Shown here one piece after another: positions 44,940 to 54,428 of a stretch of 64,000 nucleotides of DNA. The notes below the pieces were generated by a model. The model saw only the letters and a program-made list of their open reading frames with translations, did not search any database and had not been told where the DNA came from. This DNA is from Clostridioides difficile CD160 (GTDB taxonomy: Bacteria > Bacillota > Clostridia > Peptostreptococcales > Peptostreptococcaceae), in the NCBI RefSeq assembly GCF_000449425.2, contig NZ_AVHW01000045.1, positions 1-64,000 of the forward strand. The letters are read 5' to 3'. Within the stretch, counting starts at the first letter, position 1; every line of letters begins with the position of its first letter. The position numbers and the translations under genes were made by a program.

Positions 44940-46496
44940 TTAATTATGTGTTTCATAGCTTTTATTTCTTGAGTTAATTTCAATCATTTTTATAGAAATA
45001 TAAATCTGAAGTATTTCATCAGCATAGTCTAGTGTAATGCCTGTGATTTCTTTTATCTTATTAATTCTATAAAACAGAGTATTTCTATGAATGTTTAAGA
45101 CTTTAGCAGCCTTGCTTGGTGAATTATTAAAGTATATATATTGTTTTAATGTATCTAATAAATTACAACCATTTTTTTTATCTTCCTCAATTAGCTTGGT
45201 TACAGCTGGATGATTGAGGTCATATAAATCATAATTAGTACTAAGTAGCTCGTAGAGTATATATGGTATGCTTTTCCCAAATGGAGAAAAGTTTATATCA
45301 TATTTTTGAGCAATTTCACTAGCTTTTTTAGCTTGAATATAATACTTCCAACTATCAGATAGCTTTGAAAATCTTGAACTTATTCCAGCATAAAGTGAAT
45401 TTAGTTTTAAGTAATTAATAAATTCTTTATTCTCATTGTCAATTAAATTATGAATTAAAGAATCATTAATAAAAACGACTAAAGCAGATTTATGTACTAC
45501 ACAGTTATTAGATGGTATAAATGCACTTAAAGATTGCATGATAAAAGGAACTTTACTATCAAAATAATTGTTATCTTTGTTTACTATTACCATTATATTT
45601 AATGAATTTGACTTAGTCCAATTTAAATAATGGAATCTTTTGCTTATAGTATCATCATCTAGGTACTTTTTTTCCAACAAATCAGAAAGTATATAATTAG
45701 GAATAAGTTTTTTATCTATATTAAACAAATTATTTTTTTGTAGTTCTAGAGATAAAGCTTTATTAAGTGATTCTAATAATTTAAAGTGAAACTCATTAAG
45801 TGGTTTTTTCCATTCACAGATAGCTATATGAGCTACTTCAATTTCTTCTACACATACGGATGAGACTAATGTTCCAAGCCAGTTATCTGGTTTATTTTCA
45901 TCTTTAGTAGATTTATTATAATGTATTTTTTTATGGATATTTTGATATTTTATGTAATTTATAGTTTCTTCGTCTAAATATTTATCTCCATTAGAATCCT
46001 CAGTAAGTTGTAATATATCACTGACATCATAAGAATAAGCTAAAACTTTGAAGCTAGAGTCACGAATTATTATAGGATAGCCGAATTCTTCATGTGCTAT
46101 GTCGATTAAATATTGTATGCCTTTATTCTCAGAAACTACATCAAAAAACTTTTGAGAACATAAACTAAGATGTACTTCTTGATTCATGATATTTAACAAT
46201 TCACCAAAAAGGTCATACTTTTCTTTTTTAGATTTTATGATACAAATATTTGGGTTTAAATTATATCTTTCTAAATCAATGTTAACTTCATTTTGTATAA
46301 AGATACCTAAAAAATTCATATTGGTCAAATCTACAGAAATATCTGTTATATTTCCTAAATATAAACATCCAGTATTAAATTCAGTTTGATTATTTTTATA
46401 AATATTTAAGCTAGTGATATCTATATATTCATCTAGAAATGGCTTTAATACTGAGATATATTGAGATATACCTTTCATTAAATATACTAATTTCAT
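44940..46496 (-). CDS. PucR/CdaR-type transcriptional regulator
   Basis: A 518-residue regulator. The N-terminal half contains a PucR-like sensor region (FGYPIIIRDSSFKVLAYSY is typical); the C terminus holds the HTH_30 domain (NNSPSKAAKVLNIHRNTLFY, RINKIKEITGI). Members regulate purine, sugar-acid or amino-acid catabolism. A longer reading begins at 46538, but AGGAGG followed by TTTCCC on the minus strand selects the Met at 46496. It is divergent from an amidohydrolase/SnoaL-like operon across 205 bp and is its probable regulator. Confidence 0.85.
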   Translation of the reverse strand: MKLVYLMKGISQYISVLKPFLDEYIDITSLNIYKNNQTEFNTGCLYLGNITDISVDLTNMNFLGIFIQNEVNIDLERYNLNPNICIIKSKKEKYDLFGELLNIMNQEVHLSLCSQKFFDVVSENKGIQYLIDIAHEEFGYPIIIRDSSFKVLAYSYDVSDILQLTEDSNGDKYLDEETINYIKYQNIHKKIHYNKSTKDENKPDNWLGTLVSSVCVEEIEVAHIAICEWKKPLNEFHFKLLESLNKALSLELQKNNLFNIDKKLIPNYILSDLLEKKYLDDDTISKRFHYLNWTKSNSLNIMVIVNKDNNYFDSKVPFIMQSLSAFIPSNNCVVHKSALVVFINDSLIHNLIDNENKEFINYLKLNSLYAGISSRFSKLSDSWKYYIQAKKASEIAQKYDINFSPFGKSIPYILYELLSTNYDLYDLNHPAVTKLIEEDKKNGCNLLDTLKQYIYFNNSPSKAAKVLNIHRNTLFYRINKIKEITGITLDYADEILQIYISIKMIEINSRNKSYETHN

Positions 46497-46701
46497 GGGA
46501 AACCTCCTCTTATTATATCTGATTGTACTATAACACAATAGATATAGTATATTTTACATCAAAGTTTAGATTCTAACACATAGTTTAAGCAAATTAATTT
46601 ATATATAATTAGTTATATAAACTAAGAAAGCATCAAAGTAAAAAATTTTAATTAAATAAGAATAAGGTTTTTAGTAAATAAAAATAAAGGGAGTGTGGAG
46701 T

Positions 46702-47781
46702 ATGGCAATAACTAAAATTACAAATATTAAAATATTTGATGGAGAAAAACTTTCAAAACAAAAGAGTATTGTAATAGAAGATGGAGTAATATCATCAAAA
46801 ACAACTGCTGATATTATTATAGATGGGGAAGGATGTACCTTACTTCCAGGATTTATTGATTCTCATGTTCATTTAGATAGTATAAAAAACTTGGAGGATG
46901 CAACTAACTGGGGGATAACTACTATGCTTGATATGGCAACTAATAGCAAAGAGATAGTAGAATCTTTAAGAAATATAGATGGACTAACAGATATTCGTAG
47001 TGTATATGAACCTGTTGCACCAGCATCACACCCTCATCTTATGGGCATGGGGTTTAAAGATAGTAAAATACATACTATTAAAGATGCTGAACATTTTGCT
47101 AAGAAACAAATTAAACAAGGAGCAGATTTCGTAAAAATTATAATAGAAGACCCAAAAGCATCTAAAATAGCTTTTGATTTTGAGACAATAAAAAGAGTAG
47201 TTGAAATATCTCATGAAAATGGGAAAAAAGTATTTGCTCATGCACCTACAACTATAGCTTATGAATATGCAGAAAAAGCAAATGTTGATGTAATAAATCA
47301 TATTCCTTTTATAGGGAAACTATCTGATGATGTAGTAAAAAGGATAAAAGAGAAAAATCTTATATCAATTCCAACTATAGTTATGATGGAAAGTATAATA
47401 TCAAATATAAAAAAAGCTACAGGAAGAGAAGAGGTTAGGTTAGAAACAGCAATAGAAAATACAGCTACATTGAAAAAAGCTGGAGTGGTGATATTAGCTG
47501 GAACTGATGCAAATAATGATGAGAATTCTGTTAGTATAGTGAAACATGGGGAGTCCCTTCATCGTGAATTTGAATTATTAGTTAAGGCAGGTCTTAATAC
47601 AATTGAGGTACTTGAGAGTGCAACAAGTTTGCCAGCAAAACTATTAGGTCTTAATGACCGTGGATTAATAAAAGAAGGAAAAAGAGCTGATTTAGTAATG
47701 GTTGAAGGTGACCCAATTAAAGATATAACAGCAACTAGAAATATAAAAGGTGTATGGATAAAAGGCAATAAAGTAAGATAG
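46702..47781 (+). CDS. Metal-dependent amidohydrolase
   Basis: A 359-residue enzyme of the amidohydrolase superfamily, imidazolonepropionase/prolidase-like group. Metal ligands are visible: HVHLD after the N-terminal strands, Lys in DFVKIIIEDP (probable carboxylated Lys), HAPTT, NHIPF and the Asp in LAGTDANND; the C-terminal strand part (KEGKRADLVMVEGDP) is usual. AAGGGAG at 46687-46693 selects ATG 46702 over the in-frame GTG 46693. Substrate unknown. The next gene, a SnoaL-like protein, follows after 54 bases and a PucR-type regulator is divergent, so these three likely form one catabolic unit. Confidence 0.88.
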   Translation: MAITKITNIKIFDGEKLSKQKSIVIEDGVISSKTTADIIIDGEGCTLLPGFIDSHVHLDSIKNLEDATNWGITTMLDMATNSKEIVESLRNIDGLTDIRSVYEPVAPASHPHLMGMGFKDSKIHTIKDAEHFAKKQIKQGADFVKIIIEDPKASKIAFDFETIKRVVEISHENGKKVFAHAPTTIAYEYAEKANVDVINHIPFIGKLSDDVVKRIKEKNLISIPTIVMMESIISNIKKATGREEVRLETAIENTATLKKAGVVILAGTDANNDENSVSIVKHGESLHREFELLVKAGLNTIEVLESATSLPAKLLGLNDRGLIKEGKRADLVMVEGDPIKDITATRNIKGVWIKGNKVR

Positions 47782-47835
47782 TAAACCGAGTAGTGTTAAA
47801 AATAAAAGAAATTTATGTTAAAGGAGATTGAGAAC

Positions 47836-48459
47836 ATGTTATTAAGTAGACCAGGAAAGAATTCTATGCAAGATATAATAGATAAAAATAGTGTAAAAGA
47901 ACTTATAGAATTTGAGAGATTTTGTAGGGATAATGCATTATGGGATGAAATGAAAAAATGCTTTGCAAAGGAATCTACTGTTTCAATATCTTGGTATCAA
48001 GGTAGTGGAAAAGGGTTTGTAGAAGAATCAAGTAAGATGAAATCTTATGCACCACATAAAATTTGTGATACATTAGTTTGGATAAATAATAATAAGGCAG
48101 TATCAATCACAATGGGGGCTATTCATATTAGAAATGAAATTGATGGAAATTTAGTTGAACTTCAGTCAGATGTCAAGTTTTTGTATAAGACTCAAAAGAT
48201 AGATGATATATGGTATATAATATCTATGGATGCTATATATGAAAAAGATATAATTTTATCTGTTTATCAGGATGGAGATGTCAAAATTTCTAAGAAAGAC
48301 ATACAGGATTATAGACCTTCATATGCAAGTCTTTCTTATATGCTTAGTAAGGATGGATATAAAATAAATCAAGAACTTCCTGGAATAGATAGACCAGAAA
48401 AGGTTGATAGACTTTATAAAGATGCAGAAAAATGGCTATTAGAGAACTCTAGAATTTAG
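47836..48459 (+). CDS. SnoaL/NTF2-like protein
   Basis: A 207-residue protein with a cystatin-like alpha+beta fold of the SnoaL_4 type in its first 130 residues (ELIEFERFCRDNALWDEM, then CFAKESTVSISWYQGSGKGF), followed by a helical C-terminal extension. Relatives act as small dehydratases, isomerases or accessory proteins. AAGGAG at 47821-47826 selects ATG 47836 over an in-frame ATG at 47815. It is co-transcribed with the amidohydrolase, and probably shares its pathway, which cannot be named. Confidence 0.75.
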   Translation: MLLSRPGKNSMQDIIDKNSVKELIEFERFCRDNALWDEMKKCFAKESTVSISWYQGSGKGFVEESSKMKSYAPHKICDTLVWINNNKAVSITMGAIHIRNEIDGNLVELQSDVKFLYKTQKIDDIWYIISMDAIYEKDIILSVYQDGDVKISKKDIQDYRPSYASLSYMLSKDGYKINQELPGIDRPEKVDRLYKDAEKWLLENSRI

Positions 48460-48484
48460 ATTGTTTTAAATATAAATAAAGGGG

Positions 48485-48529
48485 GGTGCCTCAAAATGAA
48501 CTTTTTAGTTTATGAGGCACTCTTCTTTG
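48485..48529 (+). terminator. Terminator of the amidohydrolase operon
   Basis: GTGCCTCA pairs with TGAGGCAC, with partial AAACT pairing within, followed by TCTTCTTTG. Confidence 0.7.
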
Positions 48530-48563
48530 TATGAAATCAAATATATTTTTATCATTTCAACAA

Positions 48564-48604
48564 TGAAAAAGAGACTTATCTCTCTTTTGAGACAGCCTCT
48601 TTTG
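48564..48604 (-). terminator. Terminator of the MerR/CPBP genes
   Basis: AAGAGACTTATCTC pairs with GAGACAGCCTCTT with one bulge; the A-run on the plus strand becomes the T tail on the minus strand. Confidence 0.55.
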
Positions 48605-48666
48605 AAATAAACTTTGTATATTTAAGATAATACTCTATCAAAAATTTATTTAATTTGCTATTTTTG

Positions 48667-49644
48667 TTACTCCTTTTTATATTCTTTTTTGTACTCTTTA
48701 GTAAAAATAAATAATGAAAGGAGTACAGAAAAAATTAAACAACCTAATATAATATTTGAATTAAGATTTGAAGAATTAAAATTTAAAAAGATATTATTCA
48801 AATCAGCATCTAAAAAAACTGTATTATTAATTAAATGAATTACAATACATGCCCATATATTTTTAGTTTTCATATAAACATAACCTAAAAATATAGAAAT
48901 ACTAATTACAAAAAATAATCTAAGTAATATACCTAAACCGTCTACATGATAAACTGTAAACCATAAAGGTATGTGCCATAGCTCCCATATAACCCCAAAT
49001 AAAATAACTCCTATTCGTTTACCAAACTTTATCTGCATTTTTTCTTGAAGAAATCCTCTCCATCCATATTCTTCACCAAAAAAAAGAATACTTTGGGTTG
49101 CGAGATAAGGAATAATGGAAAATATGCTCATAAATAAATTAATAAAATTAATATCCTTACATCCTAACATTATAAATTTACTTAAATTAATTACTATTAT
49201 AAAAATAAAAATATATTTAATAGATTTTTTTTCATTTTTAAATGGATAAAGTTCTTTACCTTCTATACATACATAACATATAGTTGTAATACCAGCAAAT
49301 AAAACTAAAATACCTATCCCTAGGTTTATAGTTTCATCATCTATTATTCGAAATGTTTTTAAAGTAACTAGAGATAAAGATAATAAAAAGTCAGCTATTA
49401 TGACATAATTAAGTATGATATGTTTATCACTTTTCTTATATCTATAAATTCTTGCCATTGAAACTCCTGATGCTGGTAGTATAGTCATAAATATTACCAT
49501 TATTTCTGGGTTCATATATTCTTTAAAGTAGAGAGGGATTCCAAATAATAGTGATATACCATAAGTGACTATAAAAAATATTGCGACTTCTATACTATTT
49601 ATTTTTTTATCATTGTTTTTCTCAGCTATATTACTTTTTATCAT
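48667..49644 (-). CDS. CPBP family intramembrane metalloprotease
   Basis: A 325-residue membrane protein with about eight helices. The three CPBP (CAAX/Abi) motifs are present in order: EEYGWRG (EExxxR), ELWHIPLW (FxxxH-like) and CIVIHLINN (HxxxN/B). Members cleave inside the membrane or confer self-immunity to peptides. It follows the MerR gene by 16 bases on the same strand, across from an ABC exporter, so a role in peptide or drug resistance is plausible. AAAGGGAGATAAATT precedes the start. Confidence 0.88.
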   Translation of the reverse strand: MIKSNIAEKNNDKKINSIEVAIFFIVTYGISLLFGIPLYFKEYMNPEIMVIFMTILPASGVSMARIYRYKKSDKHIILNYVIIADFLLSLSLVTLKTFRIIDDETINLGIGILVLFAGITTICYVCIEGKELYPFKNEKKSIKYIFIFIIVINLSKFIMLGCKDINFINLFMSIFSIIPYLATQSILFFGEEYGWRGFLQEKMQIKFGKRIGVILFGVIWELWHIPLWFTVYHVDGLGILLRLFFVISISIFLGYVYMKTKNIWACIVIHLINNTVFLDADLNNIFLNFNSSNLNSNIILGCLIFSVLLSLFIFTKEYKKEYKKE

Positions 49645-49660
49645 AATAATTTATCTCCCT

Positions 49661-50491
49661 TTACATTTTAGCTTCTGCTGAGATTTGAGTTAGATATTCA
49701 TTAGAATCTCGTACACTTATGTCATATAGGAGATACTCTTCATAAACAAAATCTCCCATATATAAATTATTCTGATTAAAAAATTCTAAGAGTTTTTCAT
49801 AAGTTTTATTAATAGTTTCATAACCTCCTTTATGGTAAGCAGTTACATAAAGCCCTTTTGGTTTGATTGATGTAGGATATTTCTTATAGTCTTTATTAAC
49901 TTTTGTAAATAAATATGAATATGACTCAAAATCTCTATTCATTATATCTTCGCCTTTAATGATTGAACCAATCATACCATCATCACCTAAATCATAGTTA
50001 TCCATAAAGTTAATACATTCATATAAAAAGTTTTCATCATCGTCTCCAAGAAAGGGTTCTTTAGAAGTAAGAGGCGTTTTGACTAAGTATTCTTCCTCAT
50101 GTTCTTCTAAAATAATCGTATTTGCATCTATATTACAGGCCTTTTTAGTAAATGAAATAGTAGACTCCATTAAAGCCTTAATATTATTCAGTTTTTCAAT
50201 TTCATTATTAATATCAATAGTTTTCTTTTCTAAAAGTTCAACTAGTAAATTAGGAGTTCGTTTATCTATATAAGTTTTAATTTCTTTTAAAGGCATTTTA
50301 ATTTCCTTAAGTGAAGAAATTATACCAAAAATACTGAGTTGATGGTATGAGTAGTATCTATATCCGTTTTCCTTCTTTAACTCTGGAGAGAAAAGACCTA
50401 TATCATCATAATGAAAAAGCGTCTTTTTATTGACTCCACAAATCTTTGCAAATTCTCCAGTTGTGAAATAATTTTTCGAAATTTGACTCAT
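49661..50491 (-). CDS. MerR family transcriptional regulator
   Basis: A 276-residue regulator. The N-terminal MerR winged helix (YFTTGEFAKICGVNKKTLFHYDDIGLF, start near residue 8) and the coiled dimerisation helix are followed by a GyrI-like effector-binding domain, the layout of BmrR-type multidrug sensors. AAGGAGG precedes the start on the minus strand. It is divergent from a two-subunit ABC exporter, and the 72-bp region between carries a typical MerR promoter. It should activate the exporter in response to a hydrophobic ligand; the ligand is unknown. Confidence 0.93.
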   Translation of the reverse strand: MSQISKNYFTTGEFAKICGVNKKTLFHYDDIGLFSPELKKENGYRYYSYHQLSIFGIISSLKEIKMPLKEIKTYIDKRTPNLLVELLEKKTIDINNEIEKLNNIKALMESTISFTKKACNIDANTIILEEHEEEYLVKTPLTSKEPFLGDDDENFLYECINFMDNYDLGDDGMIGSIIKGEDIMNRDFESYSYLFTKVNKDYKKYPTSIKPKGLYVTAYHKGGYETINKTYEKLLEFFNQNNLYMGDFVYEEYLLYDISVRDSNEYLTQISAEAKM

Positions 50492-50506
50492 AATTAAAAT
50501 TCCTCC

Positions 50507-50537
50507 TTGACTATCCTGTTACAGTATAGTTTATCAT
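50507..50537 (+). promoter_or_regulatory. MerR-type promoter with 19-bp spacer and internal palindrome
   Basis: TTGACT at 50507-50512 and TATCAT at 50532-50537 are separated by 19 bp, the over-long spacer that MerR regulators correct by DNA distortion. A near-perfect 21-bp palindrome (ACTATCCTGTTACAGTATAGT, nine of ten pairs, 50510-50530) lies between the two elements. Confidence 0.85.
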
Positions 50538-50563
50538 AATATTCTATAAAGGAGTGTGATTGT

Positions 50564-52291
50564 ATGAAAAAATTAATTCGTTTTTTAAAACCATATAGAG
50601 TTTTAATTGTTACAGTGCTGATGTTTACATTTTTACAAACTCTTGGAACTTTATATATACCAACACTTACAGCAAGTATAGTAAATAATGGTGTAGTAAA
50701 GGGGGACGTAGATTATATTGTAAAGACAGGTCTAATTATGTTGATAGCAGCAGGTATAACAGCTTTATCAGCTGTTTTAGTTTGCAAAGTATCATCAAAT
50801 CTCTCATCTGGATTTTGTAGAGATATTAGAGAAGCAGTATTTATAAAATCACAAGATTTATCAATAAATGATTTTAATAAGATAGGTACAGCTTCAATGA
50901 TTACTAGGAGTACTAGTGATATTACTTTAATAGGTCAATCTTTGTTTATGTTTATTCAATTGGTATTACCAGCACCAATTATAACGGTTTCTGGTTTATT
51001 CTTAGCATATTCTATAGATAAAGTAATGACAATTATTATTGTTACAGTAATGTTTCTATTCATGTTATCTGCATTTTTGGTTGGTAAAAAAGTTATCCGA
51101 TTGTTTAAAATGATGCAAATAAAGATGGATAATATGAATAGAGTATTACGTGAAGTAGTAACTGGAGTAAGAGTTATAAGAGCTTTTGATAGAAGTCGTT
51201 TTGAAAAAAAGAGATTTGATAGAACTGCAATAGATTATTCTGAAACGGCAATTTCAATAAATAAAATATTTGCAGTACTTATGCCTGTTGTAATGTTAAT
51301 AATGAACTTAGGTATAGTGAGTATAATTTGGTTTGGTGGTATGAGAGTAAGCAATGGAAATATGGAGATAGGTCATATAATGGCACTAGTTGAATATTGC
51401 ATCCTAATATTATTTTATTTAATTATGGGAGTAATGGTATTTATGTACATACCTAGAGCAGGAGCTTGCGCAGATAGAGTAAATCAAATTTTAGATATAG
51501 AACCTGAAATTGTAGATGGAAATGGATATAAGGATATTACTTCAGAAAGAGGTCATTTAGTATTTAAAAACGTAACTTTTTCATATTCCCAGTCGGAGGA
51601 ACCCGTTTTAAATAATATAACATTTGAAGCAAAATCTGGAGAAGTAACTGCAATTATAGGAAGCACTGGTTCTGGTAAATCTACTATTGCAAATATAATA
51701 CCACGTTTTTTTGAAATTCAATCTGGAGAAATATCTATAAATGGTCAAGATATTAAGAACATGCCTCAAAAAGAGCTTAGAGATAAGATTGGATTTGTAC
51801 CACAAAAAGCCTTTTTATTTAGTGGGACAATAGAAGAAAATATAAGATATGGAAAAGAAGATGCAAGTATTGAAGAAGTAAAGCATGCTGCAAGTATAGC
51901 CCAAGCTGATGAGTTTATTTCTGATATGGAAGGTAAGTATGATTCATTTGTAGCACAAGGTGGAAATAACTTATCTGGTGGTCAGAAACAGAGAATATCT
52001 ATTGCAAGGGCATTAGTTAGAAAACCAGAAGTATATGTTTTTGATGATAGTTTTTCTGCATTAGATTTCAAGACAGATAAAAGGCTTAGAAAAGCATTAA
52101 AGAATGAAATTAAAGATTCATCAGCTATAATTATAGCACAGCGTATAAGTACAATTATGGATGCTAATCAGATTATAGTTTTGAATGATGGAGAAATTGT
52201 AGGTATAGGAAAACATAAAGAGTTACTTGAAAATTGTGAAGTTTATAAGCAAATCGCAGATTCACAGCTTAGTAAAGAAGAACTTGCATAG
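50564..52291 (+). CDS. Heterodimeric ABC exporter subunit with degenerate catalytic Asp
   Basis: A 575-residue half-transporter with six helices followed by an ATPase domain. Walker A is GSTGSGKST, signature LSGGQKQRIS, Walker B VFDDSFSALD. The catalytic Glu after Walker B is replaced by Asp (VFDDS), which marks the degenerate site seen in heterodimeric exporters such as BmrCD or LmrCD. It pairs with the gene starting at 52327. Expression should be activated by the divergent MerR protein from the 50507 promoter. GGAGTGTGATTGT precedes the ATG. Confidence 0.94.
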   Translation: MKKLIRFLKPYRVLIVTVLMFTFLQTLGTLYIPTLTASIVNNGVVKGDVDYIVKTGLIMLIAAGITALSAVLVCKVSSNLSSGFCRDIREAVFIKSQDLSINDFNKIGTASMITRSTSDITLIGQSLFMFIQLVLPAPIITVSGLFLAYSIDKVMTIIIVTVMFLFMLSAFLVGKKVIRLFKMMQIKMDNMNRVLREVVTGVRVIRAFDRSRFEKKRFDRTAIDYSETAISINKIFAVLMPVVMLIMNLGIVSIIWFGGMRVSNGNMEIGHIMALVEYCILILFYLIMGVMVFMYIPRAGACADRVNQILDIEPEIVDGNGYKDITSERGHLVFKNVTFSYSQSEEPVLNNITFEAKSGEVTAIIGSTGSGKSTIANIIPRFFEIQSGEISINGQDIKNMPQKELRDKIGFVPQKAFLFSGTIEENIRYGKEDASIEEVKHAASIAQADEFISDMEGKYDSFVAQGGNNLSGGQKQRISIARALVRKPEVYVFDDSFSALDFKTDKRLRKALKNEIKDSSAIIIAQRISTIMDANQIIVLNDGEIVGIGKHKELLENCEVYKQIADSQLSKEELA

Positions 52292-52326
52292 AGTGAAGAA
52301 TCAATCTGTGTATTTGGAGGTGTAAT

Positions 52327-54189
52327 ATGAGTGAAAAAATAACAGAAAAACAAGATGTAGAAGTACTTAGCTTTGAAGATGGTATGTCAGCAGAAAAAGC
52401 TAGAAATGCAAAAAAGACAACTAAAAGATTATTGAAATATATGAAAAAACAAAAATTTAAGTTATTAATGATTTTTATTTCAGTATTAATAAGTTCAGCT
52501 CTTACAGTTTTAGCACCAATGGTTATGGGAAAAGCTATTGACCAATTATTTAATGGGATTAAAACTGCAGTTCAAACAGGTACAAAGTTCAGTGTGAATT
52601 TTAGTACTATGGGAGGTATAATATCAATACTTCTAGGGTTGTATTTAATTAGTGCAGTATTTATATATATACAACAATATATTATGTCAGGTGTTGCACA
52701 AAGTTTAGTTCTTAACATGAGAAAAGATTTAAGTGATAAATTAAATAAACTTCCGCTTAAATACTATGATTCTCACAAAAAAGGGGAAACACTTAGTATA
52801 GTTACAAATGATTTAGAGAAGGTAGCAGATAGTTTACAAGAAGGATTAATGCAACTTATTACAGCAGTGGTCACAGTGATTGGTTCTATTGTAATGATGA
52901 TAAGCATAAGTATACCACTTACAATAGTATCAGCTGTAACATTGCTTGTTTCTTTAGGTATTACTGTCATAATTGCAAGAAAATCACAAACTAGATTTTC
53001 AGAAAATCAAAAATCATTAGGAGAATTAAATAGCAATATAGAAGAGATGTTTACTGGTCAAATAGTAGTTAAGGCATTTAGCAAAGAAAAAGATACTATA
53101 AAAAACTTTAAAGAATTAAATCAAAATCTTTATAATGCTAGTAGAAAAGCTCAATTCTCATCATATGCTATATCTCCAATTATTAGATTTATAAATCAAA
53201 TTGGGTATGTTATTATAGCAGTTGTGGGTGGTGTATTTGCATCAACTGGAGCAATGACTCTTGGTAGTATACAGGCATTTATCCAATATGTAAATCAAGC
53301 ATCAGAGCCTACTACAGAGATATCTTATATTGTAAATATGCTTCAAGCAGCAATTGCATCTGCAGAGAGAGTTTTTGCAGTTATGGATGAAGTGGAAGAA
53401 ATGAAGGACAAAGAAGATTCAAAAGTTATCAACATGCCTAAAGGAAAGGTAGAATTTGAGCATGTTAAATTTGGATATAGTGATGATTCTATTCTTATGA
53501 AAGACATTAATATTAAATTGAATGCAGGAGATAAAATTGCAATTGTTGGACCTACAGGAGCTGGGAAGACAACTCTTGTAAATTTACTTATGAGGTTTTA
53601 TGAGATACAAGGTGGAAGAATTACTATTGATGGAGTTAATATAAAAGACTTAAAGCGTGGAGAGCTTAGAACTATGTTTGGAATGGTTCTTCAAGATACA
53701 TGGCTGTTTAATGGTAGTATAAAAGAAAATATTGCTTATAGTAAGTCAGATGCTACAATGGATGAGATTGTAAAGGCAGCAAAATCAGCAAGAGTAGACC
53801 ACTTTATAAGGACTTTACCTCAAGGGTATGATACTGTATTGACTGAAGATGCTTCTAATCTGTCTCAAGGTCAAAAACAACTTTTAACAATTGCCAGGGC
53901 AATACTTTCAGACCCGTCAGTGTTAATTCTTGATGAAGCAACCTCTAGTGTTGATACCAGAACAGAGGTTGAGATTCAAAAGGCAATGAACAACTTGATG
54001 AAGGGAAGAACTAGCTTTGTTATTGCACATAGATTATCAACTATTCGTGATGCAGATTTAATATTAGTAATGAAAGAAGGTAATATTATCGAACAAGGAA
54101 ATCATAAGGAACTTATTGAAAATAAAGGATTTTATGAAGAACTTTATAATAGTCAATTTTCAAGTGAATATGATGAAGAAGTTGTATAA
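52327..54189 (+). CDS. Heterodimeric ABC exporter subunit with canonical ATP site
   Basis: A 620-residue half-transporter, six helices then ATPase. Walker A is GPTGAGKTT, Walker B LILDEATSSVD with the catalytic Glu intact, but the signature reads LSQGQ instead of LSGGQ. Since each ATP site uses Walker residues of one subunit and the signature of the other, this subunit supplies the functional Glu and its altered signature faces the degenerate partner, a consistent BmrCD-like arrangement. It lies 35 bases after its partner and ends at a strong terminator. Confidence 0.94.
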   Translation: MSEKITEKQDVEVLSFEDGMSAEKARNAKKTTKRLLKYMKKQKFKLLMIFISVLISSALTVLAPMVMGKAIDQLFNGIKTAVQTGTKFSVNFSTMGGIISILLGLYLISAVFIYIQQYIMSGVAQSLVLNMRKDLSDKLNKLPLKYYDSHKKGETLSIVTNDLEKVADSLQEGLMQLITAVVTVIGSIVMMISISIPLTIVSAVTLLVSLGITVIIARKSQTRFSENQKSLGELNSNIEEMFTGQIVVKAFSKEKDTIKNFKELNQNLYNASRKAQFSSYAISPIIRFINQIGYVIIAVVGGVFASTGAMTLGSIQAFIQYVNQASEPTTEISYIVNMLQAAIASAERVFAVMDEVEEMKDKEDSKVINMPKGKVEFEHVKFGYSDDSILMKDINIKLNAGDKIAIVGPTGAGKTTLVNLLMRFYEIQGGRITIDGVNIKDLKRGELRTMFGMVLQDTWLFNGSIKENIAYSKSDATMDEIVKAAKSARVDHFIRTLPQGYDTVLTEDASNLSQGQKQLLTIARAILSDPSVLILDEATSSVDTRTEVEIQKAMNNLMKGRTSFVIAHRLSTIRDADLILVMKEGNIIEQGNHKELIENKGFYEELYNSQFSSEYDEEVV

Positions 54190-54253
54190 TTAATAATATT
54201 ATAATATAAGATTTTATATATAATTAGGATATTAAGAATTGTATTACAAGAAA

Positions 54254-54316
54254 AATAGAGATAATAAAAATTACTCCAATAATTAAAAGTAATTTTATTA
54301 TCTCTATTTTGATTCT
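54254..54316. terminator. Bidirectional terminator after the ABC exporter
   Basis: AATAGAGATAATAAAAATTACT pairs with AGTAATTTTATTATCTCTATT over about 20 bp, with T-rich flank. Confidence 0.85.
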
Positions 54317-54428
54317 AAGTATATATGTTGAATCTTAATTAAAAAATATTGCTTAGTTAGTTTTACTTAAATCTAATATTTACATTCACATTCACATTTA
54401 TAATGTATTAATTATATTAAAGACTCTT

